Below, piece after piece: positions 11,099-21,522 of a stretch of DNA of 25,894 nt. Source of the stretch: Phallusia fumigata (lineage: Eukaryota; Chordata; Ascidiacea; Phlebobranchia; Ascidiidae); assembly GCA_008931825.1 (NCBI GenBank), contig QXVZ01003741.1, forward strand, positions 1-25,894, written 5' to 3'. Position numbers and translations under genes: made by a program. The notes under the pieces were generated by a model. It was given only the letters and a program-made list of their open reading frames with translations. It made no database searches and was not told the DNA's origin. Position 1 is the stretch's first letter, and every line of letters starts with the position of its first letter.

Positions 11099-11120
11099 TG
11101 AAATCCAAATTTGGATTTCA
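11099..11120. repeat. Perfect 22-bp palindrome
   Basis: The half-site TGAAATCCAAA is followed at once by its exact reverse complement, with no spacer. It could be a dimeric protein-binding site or the footprint of a small inverted repeat. It is not part of a recognised element. Confidence 0.6.
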
Positions 11121-11303
11121 CGACGATGTTTTGATTTGTTTTACCTCAGTTTTTTTCTTTTTCATACCGTGATAACAAGTATTATTTCTGATATTTGCGC
11201 ATAGCTGTTTTCGTTATTTTTCTTTGTTGTACCAACACAAATATTACGAATACAAATAACAATTGTAAACATCTCACATGATTATTAGGTGAGTAACGGC
11301 ACA

Positions 11304-11311
11304 TGACGTCA
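11304..11311. promoter_or_regulatory. CRE-type site TGACGTCA
   Basis: A full 8-bp palindromic CRE, the binding site known for CREB/ATF-type bZIP factors, in noncoding DNA. Function is inferred from the motif only. Confidence 0.25.
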
Positions 11312-13155
11312 AAGGTTTCCTGTTTTGGCAGTCCGACCGAAAAAATATTACGTGTTAAAATACCGAACACTAAACTTGTGCAAATAGAATTTTCTGAGCG
11401 ATGATCGTAATTGCGCCATTGTGTCTCAGGTCAACTTTCCCAGCAAGCTGCGTTTACTTTTTGTTAGCTTTTAAGGAGATGAAAGGACACACTAGAGCAC
11501 CGCGACGGATCAACAATTACCAAATATGACCTTGCTCATCTAAACGTCGAACCGAAAACATCACCATTATCAGATCCACGGCAATTTAGATACAGCGCTG
11601 ATACAGCAACGTTTTATTTCTTTTCTTTTATTTTGGCTTCCAGCGCCCGTTTTCCCCCAAAATTGGGTCGTGTCTGATGCGCGTCATACATTTTCGTGAA
11701 CTGGCATTTGAACAAACAGTTCACGAAGCGTTTGGTTAATCATTGACTTGGGGCACAAATGACGACAAATGTTTGATAAACGGCGGCCGCAGATCTTATC
11801 GTAGAACCAATAAAACCCAGCTCTAGGTGTTTTACAGCAGCAGGCCGAATACTTTCTATTTGAGGATGTAGGTTAAAGTTTTTTCCGCTTCGGGGTTTCC
11901 AAACGAAGAATAGATAAATATTTTTTTGTCAATTCTTAACGAGAGTTTCAAGGGATTTTTGTTTAACTGTTTGGTTGATCGATTCGCTGTTGGGTTAACT
12001 GTTGCTCACTTCAAATGATACCAAAACATGTTTGTAACGTTTTTATCAACGTGTCATAAAATGTGGCAGACTGGAAAGCCGGCAACTGCGTAAAGAAACA
12101 GAAATTTTCATTACAAGCTTTCTAATTTAAACGGAAAAAAGGGATAAACTCTGTTTGGATGACAACCTTCTATCTTTCTCTTTGCTGTTTATGGGAGTGA
12201 TTGGTAATTTCCAGCGCATAGCATCTGTCGGAAGCCTCTGTGTTTTATTTTTGCTTAAAAGTTCGAAATAGGGCAAGTCCGTTTCGATCTTGGGATGAAT
12301 AATATTACAACCACAAGTTGCGAAAAAATATAATAAAATATCAAATTGTTTGTTTGCCAATTAAAGTCTTTTGTGACGTAAATAAATTTTTCTAAAAGGT
12401 TATTTGTACAACTTTTTGTTGGTGATAAAATTCTCTGAAAAACTCCTACTTAACTTTTATTGTAAGCTTCCATTAGAGCTGTATCTTTGTTCTTGCGTAT
12501 AAACTTGTTGAGTAAATTAGTTCTGCAAAATTTAAGCGTTTTTTCACCCAGCCATAGTGAGAAAACTGCAGGTGCGGTCGAGTAATGGATTGCAGCACTC
12601 GATTGTTCTGTGACAGTTTATTTGCGTTGCGTTGGACAGTACCAGTACGACATTTGACAAATGCAAACAATGGTCTTTGTCTGTTGCTTGGTTTTGAAAT
12701 GTTGTCGGCTATTATTCAAGGCTCTCAAGAAATAATTCGTCAAGTGAGGAAAAACCTCTGTTAACACAAGCCGGTCGTGTCGGGACTGGTTCGAACTGAT
12801 CTACATTGTTTCGTGCCTTTACAGTGTCTTTGACGATTTTCCAAGGGTGTTCGGCACCAACACAACTTTTGCCGCGTGTGGTCTGAGGGTCCGAGCGAAC
12901 GACACTTCTGACGTGAAAACTTTCAATTCGAGAGGATTTGTTGCCTTGAAGTGGCTTTGGCTTACGTTAGTTCAGCGACGAGCTGTTTTGAGAGCCTCGG
13001 TGGCGAGTGCGAGAGTGTCCGGAGTTTTGCAAACGTGCTGCCACGTATTTCCTGCCCGAAAATAACCTGTGTTCGAATGAAAAAATACGCACGGTGTCGC
13101 GAAAGGTCGCCTCGCATCGCTCACGGCAATCTGCGCAATGGTTACTTTCCTGCGA

Positions 13156-14093
13156 ACTTATCCTGCCAGAACGACACGTTGTTTATTTACCGGCCGTCAC
13201 TACGCGCCGTTAACTTGTCACTGCAAAAACACGCGCTCTGTATTTAACGACGTGGATGCTGGCTTCCAACCTGGCTATGTTCGTGTATGACAGTCTCGAG
13301 GTCAGAGGTTAAGGCTGATAGGACAGTAGATTCTGTAATTGTCTTGCCAGGTGTCGCTAGGTTCACTAGAGCAGTATTTATGTAGCGTTTACTTTTGGGG
13401 CCCTGCACTTGGCTTTACAAACGCTTAACATCTTGCGTTATCTTGAGTTGTTGGGCAACGTGACTCGGCCTATCTTTGATCTGTCAGCATAAGAAAAATG
13501 TGACGCGAAGTCTTTCCAGGCGATTTTTTACATTGTGAAAATGTTTACAAGCCGACGTTATGGAATAGTTGTTTTTCCCTTTCGATTGTTTAAGTTTGAC
13601 AATACCCAACAATATCGAGTCATGNACTTATCCTGCCAGAACGACACGTTGTTTATTTACCGGCTGTCACTACGCGCCGTTAACTTGCCACTGCAAAAAC
13701 ACGCGAACTGTATTTAACTACGTGGATGCTGGCTTCCAACCTGGCTATGTTCGTGTATGACAGTCGAGAGGTCAGAGGTTAAGGCTGATAGGACAGTAGA
13801 ATCTGTAATTGTCTTGCCAGGTGTCGCTAGGTTCACTAGAGCAGGATTTATGTAGCGTTTACTTCTGGGGCCTTGCACTTGGCTTTACAAACGCTTAACA
13901 TCTTGTGTTATCTTGAGTTGTTGGGCAACGTGACTCGGCCTATCTTTGATCTGTCAGCATAAGAAAAGTGTGACGCGAAGTCTTTTCCAGGCGATTTTTT
14001 ACATTGAGAAAAGGTTTACAAAACGACGTTATGGAATAGTTGTTTTCCCATTCGATTGTTTAGTTTGACAATACCCAACAATATCGAGTCATG
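13156..14093. repeat. Direct duplication of about 469 bp around a single N (13156-13624 and 13626-14093)
   Basis: Directly after the n at 13625 the sequence restarts at the base found at 13156 and follows it to the shared end ATATCGAGTCATG. About 20 differences are seen by eye, including single-base indels (469 versus 468 bp), roughly 4 percent. This level suits two alleles of one locus in a highly polymorphic animal. No coding sequence is recognised in it. Confidence 0.85.
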
Positions 14094-16877
14094 TTGGTCC
14101 AAAGCCCCTTGCCTCGCGTCTGTTTGCACAGCAGTGGTCGAGAAACAGTCGTACGACAATTTTTAGAGTCGCTTTGGTGGTAACCCCAAATTAGTGAATC
14201 ACCATGGCACAGAAGGAACGTCACAATAGGCGTGTCGCTCGTTAAACCGATGCCCGTATACACAACTCAGCGGGGTGCCATTTTATTACAACAGACTCAT
14301 TCAGGCGCAGACCAATGGGAGGATGCTCGGATTCGTAATTTGTTTCCAGTGCACCAGTGAGTTCCGTACAGCAGTGAAGACAGTATGTGATGGTTTGCAG
14401 TTTTTGGGGTCCGAAGTATTCGCTATGTTTGATGCTTCGCGCTTAATCGTTGCGTGTGAAGTTCGTGCAATGACAACTTTGTTAATTGGCACACAGATTT
14501 AATTAATTTTACTAAGATAATTGCTTTCTGTGTTAATTCTACAAATTTGGAAATAGTTACAGCGCGGAACGTTGTTTTGCGGTTTTGTTTTGAAATTCGT
14601 CGAAGTGCAGGCGAGGTCACATGCTGCGTGACGGAACAATTTTCGACATAACCAGCTAATCTCGATTTGTCTCGAAATACTGACACGAGATTGCCACTGT
14701 GGGAATTAGAAACATTTTTCCTTAGATTAGTCGCATCTGCGCACGGTGCAAACAAACACAGCTTTAATCCATTGGAATTAGCGCGGTAACCTATGTGTCA
14801 TACCAAATGTTGCTGATTAATGGAAATGCATATGAACTCCCGTTGACATGTTAGCCAACCACATACTCATACTACAACCAAAATGTGCCTGTATCCGAAA
14901 TTAGGACGTAAACACAACATGCGAGTTAATATGATTACTGCAGACGAAAGCTAATGGGCCATTTCTTAATCGTGAGTCTGTGGATCGATGTGGACACAAA
15001 AGTGGGCGTTGATAGCTTGTGGACAGATTACTTCAAATGCTAATCGAGGTTACGACCGTCAAGGCTTGCGACAACACGGCACAGGTTCTGACGCTTGAAG
15101 CAACTTATTTTCGGTGGCCGACGAATCCGAGGTCACGAAATTTCGTAAGCGTCCCTGCAGCTCGTTAAGCTGTGCGCAAATGCATAGCTGAAGCGCTACG
15201 TTGGTTTGCCCTGTGCGCTCGCGTCAGGATAATCTCAGTTACTACGTGGACAGTTTATGTGTGTGCGGCTCTTCCTAATCTGCGACACGGGTTATGAACT
15301 TGGCTACGACGGAGCTTAGAGGCGCTAAAAACTCCCAACGATTTGCGCAAGAGATACAGAAAGGAAGGCGCGTACGACAACACGTGCTGCTGTTGTGCAG
15401 AAAGTAGGATGCACCTGTGTCGCAACGCTAACAGTGCACCTATTGTGGTTGATAGTCGCAGGGTGAGATGTTATTGACGGTGAGCGGAAACAAAATGCAG
15501 TTTTTGAGTTTTAATTTTCCGTGGGCCGATTTGGTCAAACAGGTTCCGCTATTAATTATCCGCAAAACATTTGAGCCGAAGTCATTTTGCGTGTTTGTCC
15601 GCAAAGCTGTGCTTGCTGGTGGGCGCGGGGCCACAATTGGCGGCTGCAGGCGTCAGATTTGTCAGCAGGGCGAGGATGGTGCGATCACAATGTTCAAATT
15701 TGAATTCCTCGCCAGCCCGAGCAGCGGGCGATTCTTTGAAGGTCACAACCGGCAATTTGCGACAGGAATTATGTGTTAAACCTTGCGTTACCAATGCGTT
15801 CAGTTGCAAGTAACTGCGTCACTAAACCGCTGAGTCCTCTCATGTTGAACTTGTTATCATCGAAATGCAAGTGGCAATTTTACTTGTGTAAGATTTTCTC
15901 GATAGCTTGTCATGTCGCAAAGCTAGAAACCTCCCATCGTTACAGTAATGTACGATTACATTGAACATGCAATGAGGCAATTATTTTTCGTTCTGGTAAT
16001 CGTTTAACTATAATCGCCTTATCGCCGAAGGTAGGTGAACTTTTCGCGCACCAAGGTTAACAAAATAAACCTAGGAGCCTGCCAGGATAATCTTGTTTCA
16101 TGGAAGACGGCATAGGGGATTTTGAAAAGCTAATACGACCAAGAATGTTTTTTCTCAACATCGTTTCGGCAGTGGGGTTACGCCCTTCGCCTGATGAAAG
16201 CAGTAAATTCCGCGTGCATGAAGTTACGAGCCCGAACGCCGTCGACGCGAAAGTGCTTAGTCGGCGTTTCGAATAAACAAGGATAGTCGTCACCAAGTAC
16301 GGAATAGGCGTGTCGACAAGATTAGTGGTAACATTACTGAGCGTTCCGGCGCAAGATTATACAGTTAAATAGGCGCGAGCAGTTTATTCATGGTGTTATT
16401 ACTGAGGTTGATTATAATGAGAATGCGGAGGTCTATGCGGATCTTGGTACGATCGCGAAGCACTCGCCCGGTCGTTATTAAAGAGACTGCTAGTGAAACC
16501 TGGGCATTAGAGTCGGAGCCCAGTGATCACCACTACGCTGTGCTGCCTGGTGCAGCGAGAGGAAGTAAATTTCGAGTGGGCATATAAATCGTCGCACGCC
16601 ATCCCGAATTAACCTCATTGGTGCGGCTTGCGAGCTCGGGCGGGCGACAGACAAAATTCTTGAACCGCGAGATTAGACACACGGTGAGGTTGGCGAAATA
16701 CTTCAGCCAGGCAGAAAATATGTTTTGAGTCAGTGGAGATTGAAAGTACAGTGTTTGTGATGAGTAACGGTTAGGAAGATTTCGTTTCCATGCTCTTGCG
16801 CGGTTAAAGTGTTTGTTGACAGTCGATTTCGCGTGGTTTGAAACCAGCCGGTTGCCACATAAGTGGTGCGAGTCACA
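14094..16877. other. Noncoding region upstream of the zinc-domain gene
   Basis: CpG-rich, with no convincing exon. The longest frame, 16533-16940 minus (135 codons), shows no family resemblance and partly overlaps the duplicated upstream block. An overlapping palindrome pair, TTCAAATTTGAA/GAATTC, lies near 15692-15707. It may contain promoter, enhancers or untranslated exons of the downstream gene. Confidence 0.4.
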
Positions 16878-19800
16878 AGCGCAAGTGAGAGTGGCACGCT
16901 GTGTCACAACATTTGACACAGTGTGTAGGCTTAAGTGCACTTCAGACCTAATTTTGGATTGCCGCCGTTGTTGGTAATTTTATTTCGCCGGAATAACGTA
17001 CTAGAGCCACCAGGCCTCCAAATCATGATGTTACAAGGCCAAGACATGCGTGACATTAGCAAGCATGTAAACTATGTTTGTGTTTGGGCATTTAATAAAG
17101 CTGTGGTCGCGTTTATCGGTTTGCTTTCTATGTGAGAATATTGTTTTTATTTGAGCAGGCTCACGCATTTGTAACATGTAATTTCACCTGTCAACTTGTC
17201 TTTACAGCATTTATAGGCATGACAGCTAAGTCTCATACCAGTCACGTTATGCTCCAGCATCTGAACGCTAACCAGCAGAAAAACAGAAGACTGCGGCAAG
17301 TTAAAACCGGCGAACACAAAGTGAAGTTTAACGACGTTTGCGAGAGCGGATATTCGACCACTACCTCGAGCGACGACGGTACAAATTCACCTTTGAAGCA
17401 AATGACGTCCGACAAAGCATTCCATCTGTATGCGGCCTCACACGACGCCTTCACCAGCCGAGTCGCCCTCGGCAAACGCCTGCAATATGTTCCGGAAAGT
17501 CAGCAATACAATCTACGTTACGAACATCCACAGCAGCACCAATACATTGACCCGAGCTCCCATATGACCTCAGTATCTCTGACTCCCTCTCCGACATCAT
17601 CAGTTGCGAAGTCAGACGACGATGCAAGTGCCTACTATAATGTAGGCAACGGATTCGATAATCGCGATTCATATTACGACCCCTTGCACCTCTCCAAGAA
17701 TTGGAAAGCCGCTAGTAATTACAACGATGCAGACAGCAGCGAGACCGAATCCTTTCAGTCTGGGAAACGGGGAATACTGAAGAAGCCAAAAACCTTGAAG
17801 CTCACGAAGACTCACGGGGACCTTCCACAGCAACTTTCGCCGTACAACTTTCAATCTCACAGCGCGCAAGTCAGTCCCATACGTGTTCCAGCGGTTTACC
17901 CAATCGAGCACAAAACCCCCTCGCCTTTGATCTCAAGCGATGGCTCGCGAAAGTCTGCATTCACCCCGGTAATTCCCCGAAATCAGCGGCTAACTAGCGG
18001 AAGCGATTTGTCCGATGTCAGCTCCAGTATTTTCACACCAGTTAAGGGCCCTGCTGTTGTTGACTACGTAACATCAACGGAGATCGACTTTGATGCAGAC
18101 GAAGACAGTTTCTTGAGTAATCAGTCCTGTGTTGGAAATACAGCCCAGCCAATGCTTGAAACACAAGAAATCGATCCTCGCCATCGCCGTGTTCTTCAGC
18201 ACCCTCAACCTATCCTACCTGCTCCGGTGCCTGCGCCAAGAGTTTCCAAAACCATCGGCGATCTTCAGTCATTGAAAATCCACGACAGGAGGACGTCGGT
18301 TTCGACAGTTGGTTCAAATGCCTCAAGCAGCCCCGTTCCCAAAGTAGAATCCCTAATCAACGATGCTGTTCGGATCGACGAATACCTGGAGAGTTGCAGC
18401 GNAGCGCAAGTGAGAGTGGCACGCTGTGTCACAACATTTGACACAGTGTGTAGGCTTAAGTGCACTTCAGACCTAATTTTGGATTGCCGCCGTTGTTGGT
18501 AATTTTATTTCGCCGGAATAACGTACTAGAGCAACCAGGCCTCGAAATCATGATGTTACAAGGCCAAGACATGCGTGGCATGAGCAAGCAAGTAAAGTAT
18601 GTTTGTGTTTGGGCATTTAATTAAGCTGTGGTCGCGTTTATCGGTTTGCTTTCTATGTGAGAATATTGTTTTTATTTGAGCAGGCTCACGCATTTGAAAT
18701 TTGTGATTTCACCTGTCAACTTGTCTTTGCAGCATTTATAGGCATGACAGCTAAGTCTCATACCAGTCACGTTATGCTCCAGCATCTGAACGCTAATCAG
18801 CAGAAAAACAGAAGACTGCGGCAAGTTAAAACCGGCGAACACAAGGTGAAGTTTAACGACGTTTGCGAGAGCGGATATTCGACCACTACCTCGAGCGACG
18901 ACGGTACAAATTCACCTTTAAAGCAAATGACGTCTGACAAAGCCTTCCATCTGTATGCGGCCTCACACGACGCCTTTAGCAGCCGAATCGCCCTCGGCAA
19001 ACGCCTGCAAAATGTTCCGGAAAGTCAGCAATACAATCTACGTTACGAACATCCACAGCAGCAGCAATACATTGACCCGAGCTCCCATATGACCTCAGTA
19101 TCTCTGACTCCCTCTCCGACATCATCAGTTGCGAAGTCAGACGACGATGCGAGTGCCTACTATTATGTAGGTAATGGATTTGATAATCGCGATTCATACT
19201 ACGACCCCTTGCACCTCTCCAAGAATTGGAAAGCCGCTAGTAATTATAACGACGCGGATAGCAGCGAGACCGAATCCTTTCAGTCTGGGAAACGGGGAAT
19301 ACTGAAGAAGCCAAAAACCTTGAAGCTCACGAAGACTCACGGGGACCTTCCACAGCAACTTTCGCCGTACAACTTTCAATCTCACAGCGCGCAAGTCAGT
19401 CCCATACGTGTTCCAGCGGTTTACCCAATCGAGCACAAAACCCCCTCGCCTTTGATCTCAAGCGATGGCTCGCGAAAGTCTGCATTCACCCCGGTAATTC
19501 CCCGAAATCAGCGGCTAACTAGCGGAAGCGATTTGTCCGATGTCAGCTCCAGTATTTTCACACCAGTTAAGGGCCCTGCTGTTGTTGACTACGTCACATC
19601 CACGGAGATCGACTTTGATGCAGACGAAGACAGTTTCCTGAGTAATCAGACCTGTGCTGGAAATACAGCCCAGCCAATGCTTGAAACACAAGAAATCGAT
19701 CCTCGCCATCGCCGTGTTCTTCAGCACCCTCAACCTATCCTACCTGCTCCGGTGCCTGCGCCAAGAGTTTCCAAAACCATCGGCGATCTTCAGTCATTGA

Positions 19801-19926
19801 AGATCCACGACAGGAGGACGTCGGTTTCGACAGTTGGTTCAAATGCCTCAAGCAGCCCCGTTCCCAAAGTAGAATCCCTAATCAACGATGCTGTTCGGAT
19901 CGACGAATACCTGGAGAGTTGCAGCG
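16878..19926. repeat. Direct duplication of 1524 bp around a single N (16878-18401 and 18403-19926)
   Basis: After the n at 18402 the sequence restarts at AGCGCAAGTG, the same as 16878, and stays in register (offset 1525) up to GTTGCAGCG, with no net length change. I count roughly 40 substitutions by eye (under 3 percent), unevenly spread: 17735-18069 is identical to its partner. Most coding changes are silent, with about seven amino-acid replacements. This looks like two haplotypes of the same exon placed in series. Confidence 0.9.
17219..18401 (+). CDS. First, truncated copy of the zinc-domain gene's large exon (probable alternative haplotype)
   Basis: The exon starts at 17208 after a TTTACAG acceptor, with the ATG at 17219. 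It encodes 394 codons of the same disordered N-terminal region as the complete copy downstream and then breaks at the n (18402), right after the Cys-Ser codons preceding the Gly-Lys-Glu-Leu segment. It therefore lacks the C-terminal helix and the zinc ligands, and read through the n it meets unrelated upstream sequence. Replacements against the second copy are conservative or sit in disordered stretches (for example Thr to Ser, Val to Ile, His to Gln). I read this as an allele of the gene at 18744, not a separate paralogue. Confidence 0.7.
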
Positions 19927-20847
19927 GCAAAGAGCTGAAGAGGATCCTGCGAGAAAAACTTGACTCCAAGGACCCGAAGTGCATCAAAGCGCTCTCTGTA
20001 TTAATCCCCGATACTGTTGCGAAGCAAGTGATGTCACACTGTGTCCGTTGTCATAAGGTGTGTTGAGTAACTTGCTTACAATCTCTTACTTTGGCGACAA
20101 GAATTAAAGTTGTTGTGTCAAGAAAATTGTTCGTTTATTTTGCAAGAACTGCATATTTTAACCGTGAGTTTGTTTTCTTAGAGTTACAACCCAAACGAGC
20201 GTGGTCGCTGCTTTTTGCCTCATCCCGAGTCGATGGTGTACAAACTGGGTCAGGACAACGAGGGAGCAAATTTCCAGTGTCAGTGCTGCAAGACCGGGTT
20301 CCGTCTCCTAAAAATGGATTTCTACGAGGAATCCACCAACGCACTTCTAACGGGTGAGAGGACGCAAAATTTGATTACAGAGTGGCGGGCCGCCGCAAGG
20401 ACCTTGATTGGGTGTAATGGTGCAAGCGCCGACACTTTTCGGTGTTGATGACAACCTGGAGGTGATAATGGCGCGATAATGTTTACGAATGTTTCGTTTT
20501 TGGCAACACTTTCCGATCGGAATTCGCCTAATGGTCCTTGTCATCAGTTAGGAAGTATGCGGCGTGTCGAACTTTACCAACCGGTACGCACCAGTACCGT
20601 AGCAGGACATATTTTAATAGCACCCGAGTATATACCTAATTGGCGGAAAGGTGTGCCAATACCTTTTCAGCAAAGGGGGAGACAGCAGGTGTTGGATGTT
20701 GGCCATTATGCTAATTCGTCTGTTTGATTTCCAGGTCACTGTTACAGTGGTCACCACACCACAGACCCGGAAAGTGTCGATTATCGCCACACAGAAGGGG
20801 CTGCAAAGTCATGCGAGGAGAACGGCTGCGTGGAGTTTTACGTATGA
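18744..20847 (+). CDS. Disordered protein with a C-terminal CHORD-like Cys/His zinc domain (532 aa, 3 exons)
   Basis: Exons 18744-20057, 20182-20353 and 20735-20847 (stop TGA 20845-20847) total 1599 bases. Residues 1-390 are Ser/Pro/Gln/Asp-rich and probably disordered. They include KVKF (34-37) and GILK (185-188), which fit the RVxF and SILK docking motifs for protein phosphatase 1, and two KTxGDL boxes (197-202, 344-349). A helical, charged segment (about 395-430) leads into Cys433, Cys436, His437, Cys448, His452, Cys471, Cys473, Cys474, Cys498 and the GHH at 501-503. The order C-x2-C, C-x3-HP, CC, C-x2-GH resembles a CHORD zinc-binding domain. Splice phases agree throughout. The start is the first ATG, 11 bases after the TTTGCAG acceptor at 18726-18732. 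Its function is unknown; a cytosolic adaptor or regulator is only a guess. I do not recognise an orthologue. Confidence 0.8.
20058..20181 (+). other. Intron 1 of the zinc-domain gene
   Basis: A 124-base GT-AG intron (GTGTGT ... TTCTTAG) at phase 0. It separates the Cys-x2-Cys-His-Lys end of exon 1 from the rest of the zinc domain. Confidence 0.8.
20354..20734 (+). other. Intron 2 of the zinc-domain gene
   Basis: A 381-base intron (GTGAGA ... TTTCCAG) at phase 1. Joining across it turns the last exon into a frame that begins Gly-His-Cys-Tyr-Ser-Gly-His-His, completing the zinc ligand pattern. No other feature is seen in it. Confidence 0.75.
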
Positions 20848-21516
20848 TGACTAACAACGAAGAAAATCTATTTCCATCAAACCCACATGTTTTTACGACA
20901 CTCGTTCATCGACGCAAGAGCGATTCTCAGTCGACACACTTCTCAATGGATATCTTAATTGCACGTTGTAGCAATAATAGATCAGAGATAAGATTGACCG
21001 AAGAGCGTCGCCGTCGAAGATTGCAGCCTTAATTGATGTTTATGAATTTCCCACAGCACTCCGAAGTCGCTTTCGGATGTTTTCTTTGCGTAACTTGTTT
21101 TTCGATTCACTGCTGTTTGACTTTTTTCATTTGCACACTGTGTTTCCGTCTTTACCCATTTTTTGTTGTTGCTCTTAAAACTCTGTGATACGAATTCGAG
21201 AAGCATTAATTGCACCTGCCATTGGGCCAACATCAATCCGTGTTCATTTAAACTTATAATTTTGGAACGTTGTGACAAGCACCCATACATTTAAACCCGC
21301 AACAAGAACATCCAGTTGCAATACGTGACACTTACAGCTATTGTGTGCGCAGATTTAATAACTGGTTAACAAAAGGCCATATCAAACATTCCGACGATCG
21401 CTTGTACACTGTTGTTCTGTTCTTTCCTGTCAATACAAAGTGTTGATTACACATTACTATTTTGCGAATGATATATCGTTGGTTGCCAAGTGGCACAAAT
21501 GGAATTTAACGTTCAC

Positions 21517-21522
21517 AATAAA
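21517..21522 (+). terminator. Possible polyadenylation signal AATAAA
   Basis: The first clear AATAAA found on the plus strand after the stop codon of the zinc-domain gene, 670 bases downstream. A 3' untranslated region of that length is plausible, but the assignment is a guess from the motif alone. Confidence 0.3.

Larger units (their letters stand above)
9383..13155. other. Long noncoding region, CpG-rich from about 9550
   Basis: No supported gene. The longest open frame (10427-10732, plus, 101 codons) starts in AT-rich sequence and has no recognisable composition or partner exon. Items seen are a CGATTAATCG palindrome (9561-9570, homeodomain-type double TAAT site), a 22-bp palindrome at 11099-11120, and a full CRE (TGACGTCA) at 11304-11311. 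The region could be regulatory DNA or contain untranslated exons. Confidence 0.45.

Noticed and set aside
12782..12800. GGTTCGAACT motif resembling a tRNA B box
   Set aside because: No matching A box or acceptor stem could be folded around it on either strand.
16533..16940. 135-codon minus-strand open frame
   Set aside because: No family resemblance, no splice partner, and its beginning lies in the duplicated upstream block; a chance frame is likelier.
16878..20847. Tandem gene duplication with a truncated paralogue
   Set aside because: Equal-length in-register copies, a single N at the boundary, mostly silent differences and two similar N-joined repeats elsewhere favour haplotype copies placed in series.
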